Below are positions 6,208-11,818 of a stretch of 11,818 nucleotides of DNA, piece by piece (the first letter of the stretch is position 1; the number at the start of each line of letters is the position of its first letter). Origin of the DNA: Actinomycetes bacterium (lineage in GTDB: Bacteria; Actinomycetota; Acidimicrobiia; Spongiisociales; UBA5794). The stretch is taken from the NCBI GenBank assembly GCA_024640745.1, contig JAHEEL010000055.1, positions 1-11,818 on the forward strand, in the 5' to 3' direction. The position numbers and the translations under genes are program-made. The notes under the pieces are model-generated. The model did no database searches. It saw only the letters and a list, made by a program, of their open reading frames with translations, and was not told the origin of the DNA.

Positions 6208-7323
6208 TCAGAGCGGCAGCGACGCCCGGATGGTCGTTCCGGTTTCGGCCTCCGAGTCGATGGATATCTGGCCACCGGCCCGCGTCGCTCGTTCCCGGAG
6301 GTTTGTCAGTCCCAGCCCCCAGGCAACGTCGGCCGGATCGAATCCGATCCCGTTGTCGGAGATCGTGAGCGCAAGTCGATCGTCGCCGCCGTGGATCTCG
6401 ATCGAGATGCGATCCGCCTCGGAATGGCGCAACGAGTTGCTGAGCGACTCGCGTACGAGCTGGGTCGCGTCCTCGATGACGCGGCCCGGGAGCGTGTCGA
6501 GGGTCCCCGTATAGGTGACTTGAACTTCCGTGTCGTGCGGTCCTGCGAGGCGCGTCACGAGCTCGCGAAGCTCCGACCGGAGGGTCCGCTGGTCTCCCGC
6601 CGGCGCACCGAGATCGAAGATGAATCCACGCAGCGAGGTGATGGTGCGGTCGAGGCTCTCGACGTCCTGCTCGAGGGCTCTTCGAATCTCAGGATCGACG
6701 ACCTTGAGCGCCTGGCCCTGAAGCGACAGCCCAACGGCGAAGAGGTCCTGGATGATGGCGTCGTGCAGGTCGCGAGCAATGCGCTCCCGGTCTTCGGCTA
6801 CTGCGAGGCTCTGTAGGCGGCGCTGGAGCCGAACCGTCCGGATCGCCGTGCCGGCAATCATTGCGAGCGCTTCGACCAGCGCCTCATCCTCCTCGGTGAA
6901 TCCCCCCTCCTTGTCGGTGAGATAGAGATTGCCGAAGAGGCTTGGTCCGGCACGCACGGGGACGCCGAGGAACGGTCCCATCGCAGGATGGTGCTGCGGC
7001 ATGCCCACCGAGTCGGGATGCTGGGAGATGTCGTCGAGCCGAACGGTCCTGCCCTCGCGGGAGATCAAACCGAGCACGCCGCGGCCCTGCGGCGGCCCTC
7101 CAATCGATTCGGCGGTCTCCGGATCGAAGCCGGCGTGTACGAAGTCGACGAGTGAGCCGTGCTGGCCGACGACTCCGAGCGCTCCGTGGGGCGCACCGGT
7201 GAGGTCCATGGCGATCTCAACCGTGGTGGCGAGGATTGCCTGCAGGTCGGTCTGGCCGGCAACGGCGGCGGCCCCCTCGACCAGATCGCGCAACCGTGCG
7301 GGAGTGAACTGTCGCAAAACCAC
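6208..7323 (-). CDS. DosT/DosS-like histidine kinase with a single GAF domain (putative heme gas sensor)
   Basis: Cytoplasmic NarL-class sensor kinase of 371 residues. A GAF domain (about 20-165) is followed by a HisKA_3 dimerisation region with phospho-accepting His187 in RERIARDLHDAIIQDLF, then a HATPase domain with N-box RESLSNSLRH (Asn296), DNGIGFD (323-329) and GLGLTNLRERA. The GAF domain matches mycobacterial DosT/DosS GAF-A closely: RLDDIS-HP-SVG, HHP, FLGVPVR and FGNLYLTDK. Counted without gaps, His112 falls on the heme ligand (His149 of DosS) and Tyr134 on the distal Tyr (Tyr171). Mycobacterial kinases have two GAF domains; here the second is absent, and there is no membrane segment. 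The start is GTG at 7323, placed by a TAGCCT box 6 nt upstream and no Shine-Dalgarno site. It is divergent from its likely partner regulator. Heme binding is inferred, not shown. Confidence 0.93.
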   Translation of the reverse strand: MVLRQFTPARLRDLVEGAAAVAGQTDLQAILATTVEIAMDLTGAPHGALGVVGQHGSLVDFVHAGFDPETAESIGGPPQGRGVLGLISREGRTVRLDDISQHPDSVGMPQHHPAMGPFLGVPVRAGPSLFGNLYLTDKEGGFTEEDEALVEALAMIAGTAIRTVRLQRRLQSLAVAEDRERIARDLHDAIIQDLFAVGLSLQGQALKVVDPEIRRALEQDVESLDRTITSLRGFIFDLGAPAGDQRTLRSELRELVTRLAGPHDTEVQVTYTGTLDTLPGRVIEDATQLVRESLSNSLRHSEADRISIEIHGGDDRLALTISDNGIGFDPADVAWGLGLTNLRERATRAGGQISIDSEAETGTTIRASLPL

Positions 7324-7329
7324 GAGGGC

Positions 7330-7356
7330 AGGCTACACGCTCCCCGCTCATGGCAA
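7330..7356 (-). promoter_or_regulatory. Candidate promoter of the histidine kinase gene, leaderless start
   Basis: On the minus strand, TTGCCA (7356-7351) and TAGCCT (7335-7330) are separated by 15 nt, a plausible -35/-10 pair. TAGCCT lies exactly 6 nt before the GTG at 7323, so the transcript probably starts at the start codon. Confidence 0.55.
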
Positions 7357-7363
7357 TCAGCCG

Positions 7364-7378
7364 TCCGTCAGCTACGGA
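7364..7378. promoter_or_regulatory. Palindrome in the kinase-regulator divergent gap, candidate operator
   Basis: TCCGT-CAGCT-ACGGA is a perfect 5-bp-arm inverted repeat in the 74-bp gap. It sits between the regulator's -10 box (7386) and the kinase's -35 element (7351-7356), so a bound protein could affect both promoters. It does not resemble the mycobacterial DosR box. Confidence 0.35.
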
Positions 7379-7385
7379 AATGCGG

Positions 7386-7397
7386 TAGTTTTCGGGT
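7386..7397 (+). promoter_or_regulatory. Candidate -10 box of the response regulator gene, leaderless start
   Basis: TAGTTT (7386-7391) lies exactly 6 nt before the GTG at 7398, mirroring the kinase promoter on the other strand. No Shine-Dalgarno site is present, and no good -35 match is seen. Confidence 0.55.
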
Positions 7398-8093
7398 GTG
7401 CCACGCAAGAAGAAGCCAGCCGGTTCGCTCCGCGTCGTGCTCGTCGACGATCACGAAGTCGTGCGACGCGGGCTCCGGTCACTCATCGACTCCTACGATG
7501 ACCTCACGGTCGTCGGTGAGGCCGGAACGGCCAAGGAAGGTGTCCGCCGTGTGGGCTACGACGTCCCGGATGTTGTGGTCATGGACGTGCGCCTCCCGGA
7601 TGGCTCCGGTGTCGAGGCGTGTCGTGAGATTGTCGATCGATGGCCCGATGTAGGTGTGCTGATCCTGACGTCGTTTGCCGACGAGGAAGCGCTGATGTCC
7701 GCCATCATGGCCGGCGCTGCCGGCTACGTCCTCAAGCGGATTGACGCGGAAGCACTCATCGACAGCATTCGACGAGTGGGCGCCGGTGAGACTTTGCTCG
7801 ATCCCGCCATGGCCGAGCCTCTGTTTGACCGACTGCGGGGGCACACTGTGGACGATCCGCTCATTCGGAGGCTCTCACCACAGGAGCGTCGAATCCTCGA
7901 TCTGATCGCAGACGGCAAGACCAACCGCCAGATCGCCGAGGACATGTTCCTTGCCGAGAAGACGGTGAAGAACTACGTGTCCAACCTCCTCGCGAAGATG
8001 GAGATGTCACGACGCAGCGAAGCGGCTGCCTATGCCGCTCGTGTCGCAACGCAGCATGAACACCAATACCCACCGGAAGAGTGGAGCCAGTAG
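7398..8093 (+). CDS. DosR/NarL-type response regulator
   Basis: DNA-binding response regulator of 231 residues. Residues 11-130 are a receiver domain with acidic pocket Asp17-Asp18, phospho-acceptor Asp63 (VVVMDVRLPDGSG), Thr91 and Lys113. Residues about 157-215 are a LuxR-type helix-turn-helix: LSPQERRILDLIADGKTNRQIAEDMF, then recognition helix AEKTVKNYVSNLLAKM. That helix matches mycobacterial DosR almost exactly, including Lys188, Lys191 and Asn192, at the positions DosR uses for base contacts (Lys179, Lys182, Asn183). The GTG start gives a short basic extension (PRKKK) before the receiver domain. It is divergent from the DosT-like kinase, its probable partner, and 39 bp upstream of the CBS-BON gene, which may share its transcript. 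I could not find a full DosR-type binding box in the window. Confidence 0.95.
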   Translation: MPRKKKPAGSLRVVLVDDHEVVRRGLRSLIDSYDDLTVVGEAGTAKEGVRRVGYDVPDVVVMDVRLPDGSGVEACREIVDRWPDVGVLILTSFADEEALMSAIMAGAAGYVLKRIDAEALIDSIRRVGAGETLLDPAMAEPLFDRLRGHTVDDPLIRRLSPQERRILDLIADGKTNRQIAEDMFLAEKTVKNYVSNLLAKMEMSRRSEAAAYAARVATQHEHQYPPEEWSQ

Positions 8094-8132
8094 AACCCGG
8101 CTCTTGAGCGTTTGGTGCCGAAAGGGGGCGCA

Positions 8133-8789
8133 GTGAGGGTTGTTGATGTGATGACGACCGATGTGGTGGCGGCAGAGCCGACCTGGTCGTTGAAGCGAGC
8201 GGCGAGAGCCATGATCGAGACCGGCGTCTCGGGGCTACCGGTCGTCGATGCGGACGACACGGTGGTCGGCATCATCACCGAGGCCGACTTCATCGAGGCC
8301 GAGGCGGGCCGCGGACCGGGCCGCCGGCGGGTATTCGACACCGTCTTCGGCGACCGGCAGACCCGTATTCCATCGATCGTCGAGGCAGCGATGACGAGCT
8401 ATCCAATCGTCGTCGATCGCAACGCCACGATCGCAGAAGCGGCGCGATTGATGGCCGACCGCAAGGTGAAGCGACTCCCCGTCGTCGATCCGGCAGGTCA
8501 TCTCGAGGGCATCGTGAGCCGAGCCGACATCCTGGTCGCGTTTGCCCGAGACGATGCGGCGATCGTAGATGCCGTCGAAAGAGGGGTCATTCGACGGATT
8601 CTGATGCTCGAGCCAAGCGAGGTTTCGGTTCGCGTCAGTGACGGCGTCGTACGGCTGTCCGGGCAAGTCCCGAACCGATCAGACGCGAAGCTCCTCGAGG
8701 AGCTCGTCGGGCGGGTCGAGGGTGTTGTGCGATGTGACAGCGACCTCGAATGGTCGTTTGACGACGTGGCGGCCGGACCAACGCCGTAA
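8133..8789 (+). CDS. CBS domain pair with C-terminal BON domain
   Basis: A 218-residue soluble protein. Two CBS domains (about 1-56 and 82-137) make one Bateman module, typically binding adenine nucleotides; repeated GLPVVDADDTVVGIITEADF (34-53) and RLPVVDPAGHLEGIVSRADI (114-133) show the pair. A BON domain (about 142-207, ending in VSDGVVRLSGQVPNRSDAKL and VVRCDSDLEW) follows; BON domains are linked to envelope or phospholipid binding. GTG 8133 is chosen because AAGGGGG ends 4 nt upstream and translation begins directly at the CBS domain; an in-frame TTG at 8112 is less likely. It follows the response regulator by 39 bp on the same strand. In Mycobacterium tuberculosis a two-CBS protein (Hrp1, Rv2626c) belongs to the DosR regulon, so placement beside a DosR-like regulator is suggestive. 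The ligand and target are unknown. Confidence 0.9.
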   Translation: MRVVDVMTTDVVAAEPTWSLKRAARAMIETGVSGLPVVDADDTVVGIITEADFIEAEAGRGPGRRRVFDTVFGDRQTRIPSIVEAAMTSYPIVVDRNATIAEAARLMADRKVKRLPVVDPAGHLEGIVSRADILVAFARDDAAIVDAVERGVIRRILMLEPSEVSVRVSDGVVRLSGQVPNRSDAKLLEELVGRVEGVVRCDSDLEWSFDDVAAGPTP

Positions 8790-8820
8790 TCCATTGCCGG
8801 CTCGGACCCGGGAACAATCG

Positions 8821-8857
8821 CGCCACAGCTGGCGTTTCACCGGAACGAACCGAAACG
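8821..8857. promoter_or_regulatory. Hairpin and inverted repeat upstream of whiB
   Basis: The 82-bp gap holds two overlapping structures. CGCCA-CAGC-TGGCG (8821-8834) is a short GC hairpin followed by TTT, a possible weak terminator for the CBS-BON gene. CGTTTC (8833-8838) and GAAACG (8852-8857) form a perfect 6-bp inverted repeat 13 nt apart, which could be an operator for whiB. Both are short; roles are inferred from position only. Confidence 0.35.
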
Positions 8858-8871
8858 TGGAGCAGAGAACG

Positions 8872-9153
8872 GTGCAGATGTTTGGTGAGCTGTACTTCGA
8901 TCTTGAAGAACCGTGGCGTGACCAGGCAGCTTGCGCGTCGTATTCGGCCGAGGTGTTCTTTCCCCCGAGCGACGTGCCGGGGGCGGCGCGTACGGCGAAG
9001 TCGATTTGTGCCACCTGCCCCGTGCAGGAGGAGTGCCTGAGCTTCGCCCTGGAGACCGGGCAGCCGGACGGCGTGTGGGGCGGCATGGACGCTTCGGAGC
9101 GTCGACGGTATCGCCGGCGGATCCGGGACCGGGCCCGCCGCAAGGCTTCCTAG
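8872..9153 (+). CDS. WhiB family iron-sulfur transcriptional regulator
   Basis: Small WhiB-like protein (93 residues from GTG 8872, 91 from ATG 8878). WhiB proteins bind an O2- and NO-sensitive [4Fe-4S] cluster and regulate transcription by contacting the housekeeping sigma factor. Numbered from the ATG, the cluster cysteines are Cys19, Cys44, Cys47 and Cys53 (C-x24-C-x2-C-x5-C), followed by the GVWGG turn at 65-69 and a very basic tail (RRRYRRRIRDRARRK) for DNA binding. The N-terminus is short, and PWRDQAACA is typical. GTG 8872 is preferred because GGAG lies 9 nt upstream; ATG 8878 two codons later is equally possible. Which of WhiB1-7 it matches cannot be settled by eye. The gene lies between the CBS-BON and PPK2 genes and has an inverted repeat just upstream. 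Confidence 0.93.
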   Translation: MQMFGELYFDLEEPWRDQAACASYSAEVFFPPSDVPGAARTAKSICATCPVQEECLSFALETGQPDGVWGGMDASERRRYRRRIRDRARRKAS

Positions 9154-9178
9154 GTCGGTGCCCCAGGCGTGCGGCCAC

Positions 9179-9191
9179 TACGCTGCGGAGC
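9179..9191 (+). promoter_or_regulatory. Candidate -10 box of ppk2, leaderless start
   Basis: TACGCT (9179-9184) lies 7 nt before the ATG at 9192. GGAG (9187-9190) is only 1 nt from the ATG, too close to act as a ribosome binding site, which supports a leaderless start. Confidence 0.5.
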
Positions 9192-9962
9192 ATGAAGACA
9201 AAGGAATACAACGCTCAGCTCGGCAAGCTCGAGACCGAGCTTGCAAAGCTGCAAGCATGGATCCAGGACCAGGGCTTGCGCGTCGTGGTGATCTTCGAAG
9301 GTCGGGATGCTGCCGGCAAGGGCGGCACCATCAAGACGATCACGAGGAGGCTGAATCCTCGCGTGGTGCGAACCGTTGCGCTCCCCGTGCCAACGGAACG
9401 CCAGAAGACCGAGTGGTTCTTGCAGCGCTACGTCGCTCATCTTCCGGCAGCCGGGGAGATGGTTCTCTTCGACCGCTCCTGGTACAACCGGTTGAATGTT
9501 GAGAAGGTGATGGGGTTCTGCACCGAGGAGCAGTATCAGCGCTTCCTCGTGCTCTGTCCGGAATTCGAAGAAACGCTGGTGGATGACGGCATCATCGTCA
9601 TCAAGTACTGGCTGCACACCAGTGACGAAGAGCAGGAACGCAGATTCCAGGCGCGGAACACCGATCCCAGGAAGCGATGGAAGCTGAGCCCCATGGACCT
9701 CGAAGCTCGTTCTCGTTGGGTCGATTACTCCCGGGCCCGAGACGTGACGTTCGAGCACACGAACACAGCCTGGGCACCTTGGCACCTTGCCGATCTCGAA
9801 GACAAGAAGGCCGGACGCCTCAACGTCATCAGCCATCTCCTCTCACAGATCCCGTACGAGGACCTGACCCCTCCGTCGCTCGATCTTCCGGAGCGTCAAC
9901 CGGCGGGCGACTACGTCGAGCCGGATTGGAGCCGGCTCGAGATCCCCAGATCGTTCGCGTAG
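9192..9962 (+). CDS. ppk2: Polyphosphate kinase 2, class I
   Basis: PPK2 enzyme of 256 residues, a P-loop kinase that uses polyphosphate to phosphorylate nucleotides (class I members: NDP to NTP), linking phosphate stores to ATP or GTP supply. The Walker A loop is EGRDAAGKGG (36-45). The Walker B/lid region has LFDRSWYNR (92-100) and VEKVMGFCT (103-111), both typical. Later motifs are VIKYWLHTSDEEQERRF (136-152), the RWKLSPMD stretch (162-169), and WAPWHLADLEDKKAGRLNVI (194-213). Length and motifs match the one-domain class I type; substrate class is inferred. The start ATG follows a TACGCT box by 7 nt. Encoded 38 bp after whiB on the same strand. Polyphosphate use suits energy stress or dormancy, in line with the neighbouring DosR-like and WhiB regulators, but co-regulation is not shown. 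Confidence 0.95.
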   Translation: MKTKEYNAQLGKLETELAKLQAWIQDQGLRVVVIFEGRDAAGKGGTIKTITRRLNPRVVRTVALPVPTERQKTEWFLQRYVAHLPAAGEMVLFDRSWYNRLNVEKVMGFCTEEQYQRFLVLCPEFEETLVDDGIIVIKYWLHTSDEEQERRFQARNTDPRKRWKLSPMDLEARSRWVDYSRARDVTFEHTNTAWAPWHLADLEDKKAGRLNVISHLLSQIPYEDLTPPSLDLPERQPAGDYVEPDWSRLEIPRSFA

Positions 9963-9985
9963 GGCAGGCCGGACACGGAGAGTCG

Positions 9986-10037
9986 TTGCACAAAGAGTGT
10001 TCTGCCATACACTCCCGGTGACTTGGAACGACGAGGA
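9986..10037 (+). promoter_or_regulatory. Promoter and ribosome binding site of the VanW-family gene
   Basis: TTGCAC (9986-9991) and TACACT (10008-10013) are separated by 16 nt, the best housekeeping-type -35/-10 pair in the window. Transcription would start near 10020, giving a leader of about 22 nt that carries GAGGA (10033-10037), 5 nt before the GTG at 10043. Confidence 0.65.
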
Positions 10038-10042
10038 CTGTT

Positions 10043-11818
10043 GTGCGCCGCTCTCTGATTGCTCTCGCCATCGCGGTACCCGTGATGATCGTGTTGATCA
10101 TCGGGGGGTCCTTCGTGTACGACGAGGTGATCCACACCGAGCGGATCGGGCGCAGTGTTTCGGCTGCGGAAGTCGATCTGTCGGGGCTGTCGACCGAGGA
10201 CGCCTTGACGGCGCTGTCTGAGTATGAGCAGGCCCTGGTGACGACACCAGCCCCGTTCGTCGTTGACGGAGTCGACGTCGTCCTCGATCCAGCCGATGCC
10301 GGCCTCGCCATCGATGAACAGGCGATCGTCGACGAGGCGCTTGCGTTGCGGCGTACCGGTGGAATCCTGACCGATTTCGTCGGTTGGGCTCGAGCGCGGT
10401 GGTCCCCGCTCGTGGTGGAGATCCCGACCACCGTCGACGAAACCATGATTGAAGTCGTGCTTCACGACTGGGATCGCTCGGTCGTCGATCAGCCGGCCTA
10501 TGAGGGCGCGGTGCTCGTGGAGAACAACGTCGCGGTCCCGGAGTACCCGCGGCCCGGCGCCTTGATCGACCGTCCTCCTGCGTTCGCGATCATCTCCGAG
10601 TCGCTCAACACGCTCGATCGTATTCCCGTTGCCTTGCCGCTCACCGATCTCGAACCGGTGGTCACCAAACGGCAGGTGGATGATGCGGTCGCGCATGCGA
10701 ACGACCTCATCGGCGAGCCGGTGATGCTCTGGCGCGAGGGCTTCGACGGCCGGTTGATGTACACGCAGGCCGGCCTGGCATCCGCGCTTCGCAGCGAAGT
10801 GGTGGTGAACTCCCCGGCGACGATCGTGGTCGAGATGGATGAAGCGACCCTGCGCGATTTGGCCATCGACGACGCAGAGCGGTTCTCGTCGCCTCCGGTC
10901 GACGCCCGGTTCCTGTTCGACAAGGACACACAGGAAGTCACGATCGTTCCCTCTGAGCCGGGTGTGGTCGTGGACCTTGAGGCGTTGCCGGAGGTCGTGA
11001 TCGACGCGGCGCTCGAAACCGGCGTTGCGCGGATGCCCACGATGATCGGCGACGCTCCGGCTTTGACGACCGAGATGGCCGAGGCCATGGGGCCGTTCGA
11101 AGAAGTCTCGACGTTCACGACGTATCACCCTTGCTGTGCAAGCCGCGTAACGAATATCCACAGGCTCGCGGATGAGATCGACGGATCGATCGTGATGCCG
11201 GGTGAGACCTTCTCGATCAACGAGACGGCGGGCAAGCGCACAACGGCCGAGGGGTACGTGCGGGCCGGCGCGATCATCAACGGTGAGGTCTACTGCTGTG
11301 ACTCCCCGGTGAACGTTGGGGGCGGGACGAGCCAGTTCGCCACAACCTTCTACAACGCCGTCTTCTTCGGATGCTACGAGGATGTCGAGCATCAGCCGCA
11401 CAGCCTCTACTTCTCGCGCTACCCGTACGTGCGTGAGGCGACGCTCGGCTACCCGAAGCCCGATGTCATCTTCCGCAACGATTCTGACGCGCCCGTCTTC
11501 ATCGACACGTCGTACACCGGTGGTTCTATCACCGTCACGTTCTACGGGAACAACGGTGGGCGGGTGTGCACGTCGGAGCGGTCAGGGAACACCATCACCC
11601 GGGTCATGGCCCACCCGGACGGCAGCGTCACCAAGCAGTCGTGGAGTTGGAGCTACAAGCAGCCGAAGCCGAAAGAGCCCGCCACCACGACGACGACCGC
11701 CCCGCCGACCACGGAGCCGCCAACCACGGAGCCGCCGACGACCGAGCCGCCACCCACCGAGCCGCCAACCACGGAGCCGCCGACCACGGAGCCGCCGACG
11801 ACGGAGCCGCCGACGACG
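10043..11818 (+). CDS. VanW-family cell-wall protein with Thr/Pro/Glu repeat tail (3' end missing)
   Basis: Cell-envelope protein with 592 codons visible before the right edge. Residues 5-25 (LIALAIAVPVMIVLIIGGSFV) are a signal anchor, so the rest is outside the cell. About 40-110 and 205-330 resemble the YoaR-like putative peptidoglycan-binding domains that precede VanW domains. The VanW domain spans about 355-505: MPGETFSIN (385-393), GGGTSQFATTFYNAV (426-440) and VEHQPHSLYFSRYP (448-461). Many relatives have GGGVCQ; here it is GGGTSQ. Six cysteines (364, 365, 418, 419, 444, 509) fall in or beside this domain. After residue 540 comes a Lys/Pro stretch and then TTEPP repeats to the edge, a likely wall-spanning stalk. 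VanW was named from vancomycin-resistance clusters but its biochemical role is unsettled; wall binding or modification is the best guess. The GTG start follows GAGGA by 5 nt and a good promoter. Confidence 0.9.
   Translation, partial: MRRSLIALAIAVPVMIVLIIGGSFVYDEVIHTERIGRSVSAAEVDLSGLSTEDALTALSEYEQALVTTPAPFVVDGVDVVLDPADAGLAIDEQAIVDEALALRRTGGILTDFVGWARARWSPLVVEIPTTVDETMIEVVLHDWDRSVVDQPAYEGAVLVENNVAVPEYPRPGALIDRPPAFAIISESLNTLDRIPVALPLTDLEPVVTKRQVDDAVAHANDLIGEPVMLWREGFDGRLMYTQAGLASALRSEVVVNSPATIVVEMDEATLRDLAIDDAERFSSPPVDARFLFDKDTQEVTIVPSEPGVVVDLEALPEVVIDAALETGVARMPTMIGDAPALTTEMAEAMGPFEEVSTFTTYHPCCASRVTNIHRLADEIDGSIVMPGETFSINETAGKRTTAEGYVRAGAIINGEVYCCDSPVNVGGGTSQFATTFYNAVFFGCYEDVEHQPHSLYFSRYPYVREATLGYPKPDVIFRNDSDAPVFIDTSYTGGSITVTFYGNNGGRVCTSERSGNTITRVMAHPDGSVTKQSWSWSYKQPKPKEPATTTTTAPPTTEPPTTEPPTTEPPPTEPPTTEPPTTEPPTTEPPTT
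11708..11818 (+). repeat. 15-bp tandem repeat coding for TTEPP
   Basis: Seven in-frame 15-bp units, each close to ACCACGGAGCCGCCG, encode TTEPP (the fourth is PTEPP); the array begins after a related TTAPP unit and is still running at the right edge. Third-position differences between units (ACC/ACG, CCG/CCA) show it is not freshly amplified. True copy number cannot be seen here. Confidence 0.9.

Noticed and set aside
6187..6368. Strong-looking AAAGGAG site followed by GTG at 6199 on the plus strand
   Set aside because: The resulting short frame runs antisense into the histidine kinase gene and codes for an Arg/Pro-rich product without motifs. The site is probably chance, though a small antisense transcript cannot be excluded.
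8112..8132. TTG start at 8112 for the CBS-BON protein
   Set aside because: GTG 8133 follows AAGGGGG and begins right at the CBS domain, while the extra seven residues are not part of the domain.
9911..11401. Long open frame (496 codons) on the minus strand opposite the VanW gene
   Set aside because: Its product is rich in Arg, His and Asp with no recognisable motif, and the plus strand clearly codes for a VanW protein with its own promoter. It is a GC-driven shadow.

Overview
The window looks like chromosomal DNA of a high-GC actinomycete (Actinomycetota). The best markers are a bacterial proteasome activator (Bpa) and a WhiB-family iron-sulfur regulator, both essentially actinobacterial, plus an actinobacterial-type PAC2 protein. 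Several genes appear to have leaderless GTG/ATG starts sitting 6-8 nt behind a TANNNT -10 box. A VanW-type protein with Thr/Pro/Glu repeats and a tungsten-type aldehyde oxidoreductase would fit an environmental lineage such as Acidimicrobiia, but that placement is inference. I see no tRNA, rRNA, CRISPR array, insertion sequence or phage gene; the gene set reads as core or lifestyle chromosome, not a mobile island.

Layout. Bases 1-2119 (minus strand) hold most of a membrane-anchored penicillin-acylase-type Ntn hydrolase, cut by the left edge. It is divergent from bpa (2172-2669), which is followed on the plus strand by an aldehyde:ferredoxin oxidoreductase family enzyme (2735-4558) and a PAC2 protein (4588-5448). 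A 14-bp tandem repeat and a hairpin separate these from the convergent minus-strand FHA membrane protein gene (5536-6123). Next, also on the minus strand, is a GAF histidine kinase (6208-7323), divergent from a NarL/DosR-type response regulator (7398-8093). Rightward on the plus strand follow a CBS-BON protein (8133-8789), a WhiB regulator (8872-9153), a class I polyphosphate kinase 2 (9192-9962) and a VanW-family wall protein (10043 to the right edge, incomplete).

How the genes may work together. The kinase and regulator strongly resemble mycobacterial DosT/DosS and DosR. The kinase's single GAF domain aligns without gaps to the heme-binding GAF-A domain and keeps the heme-ligand His and distal Tyr, so the pair is a candidate oxygen or gas sensing system. 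The genes next to it (CBS protein, WhiB, PPK2) fit hypoxia, redox or energy stress, and the nearby oxidoreductase family is usually oxygen-sensitive. Bpa and PAC2 form a second theme of proteasome-linked protein quality control. Links between the two themes are inference.

The gaps between genes are all short (under about 90 bp); the informative ones are annotated for promoters, repeats and palindromes.
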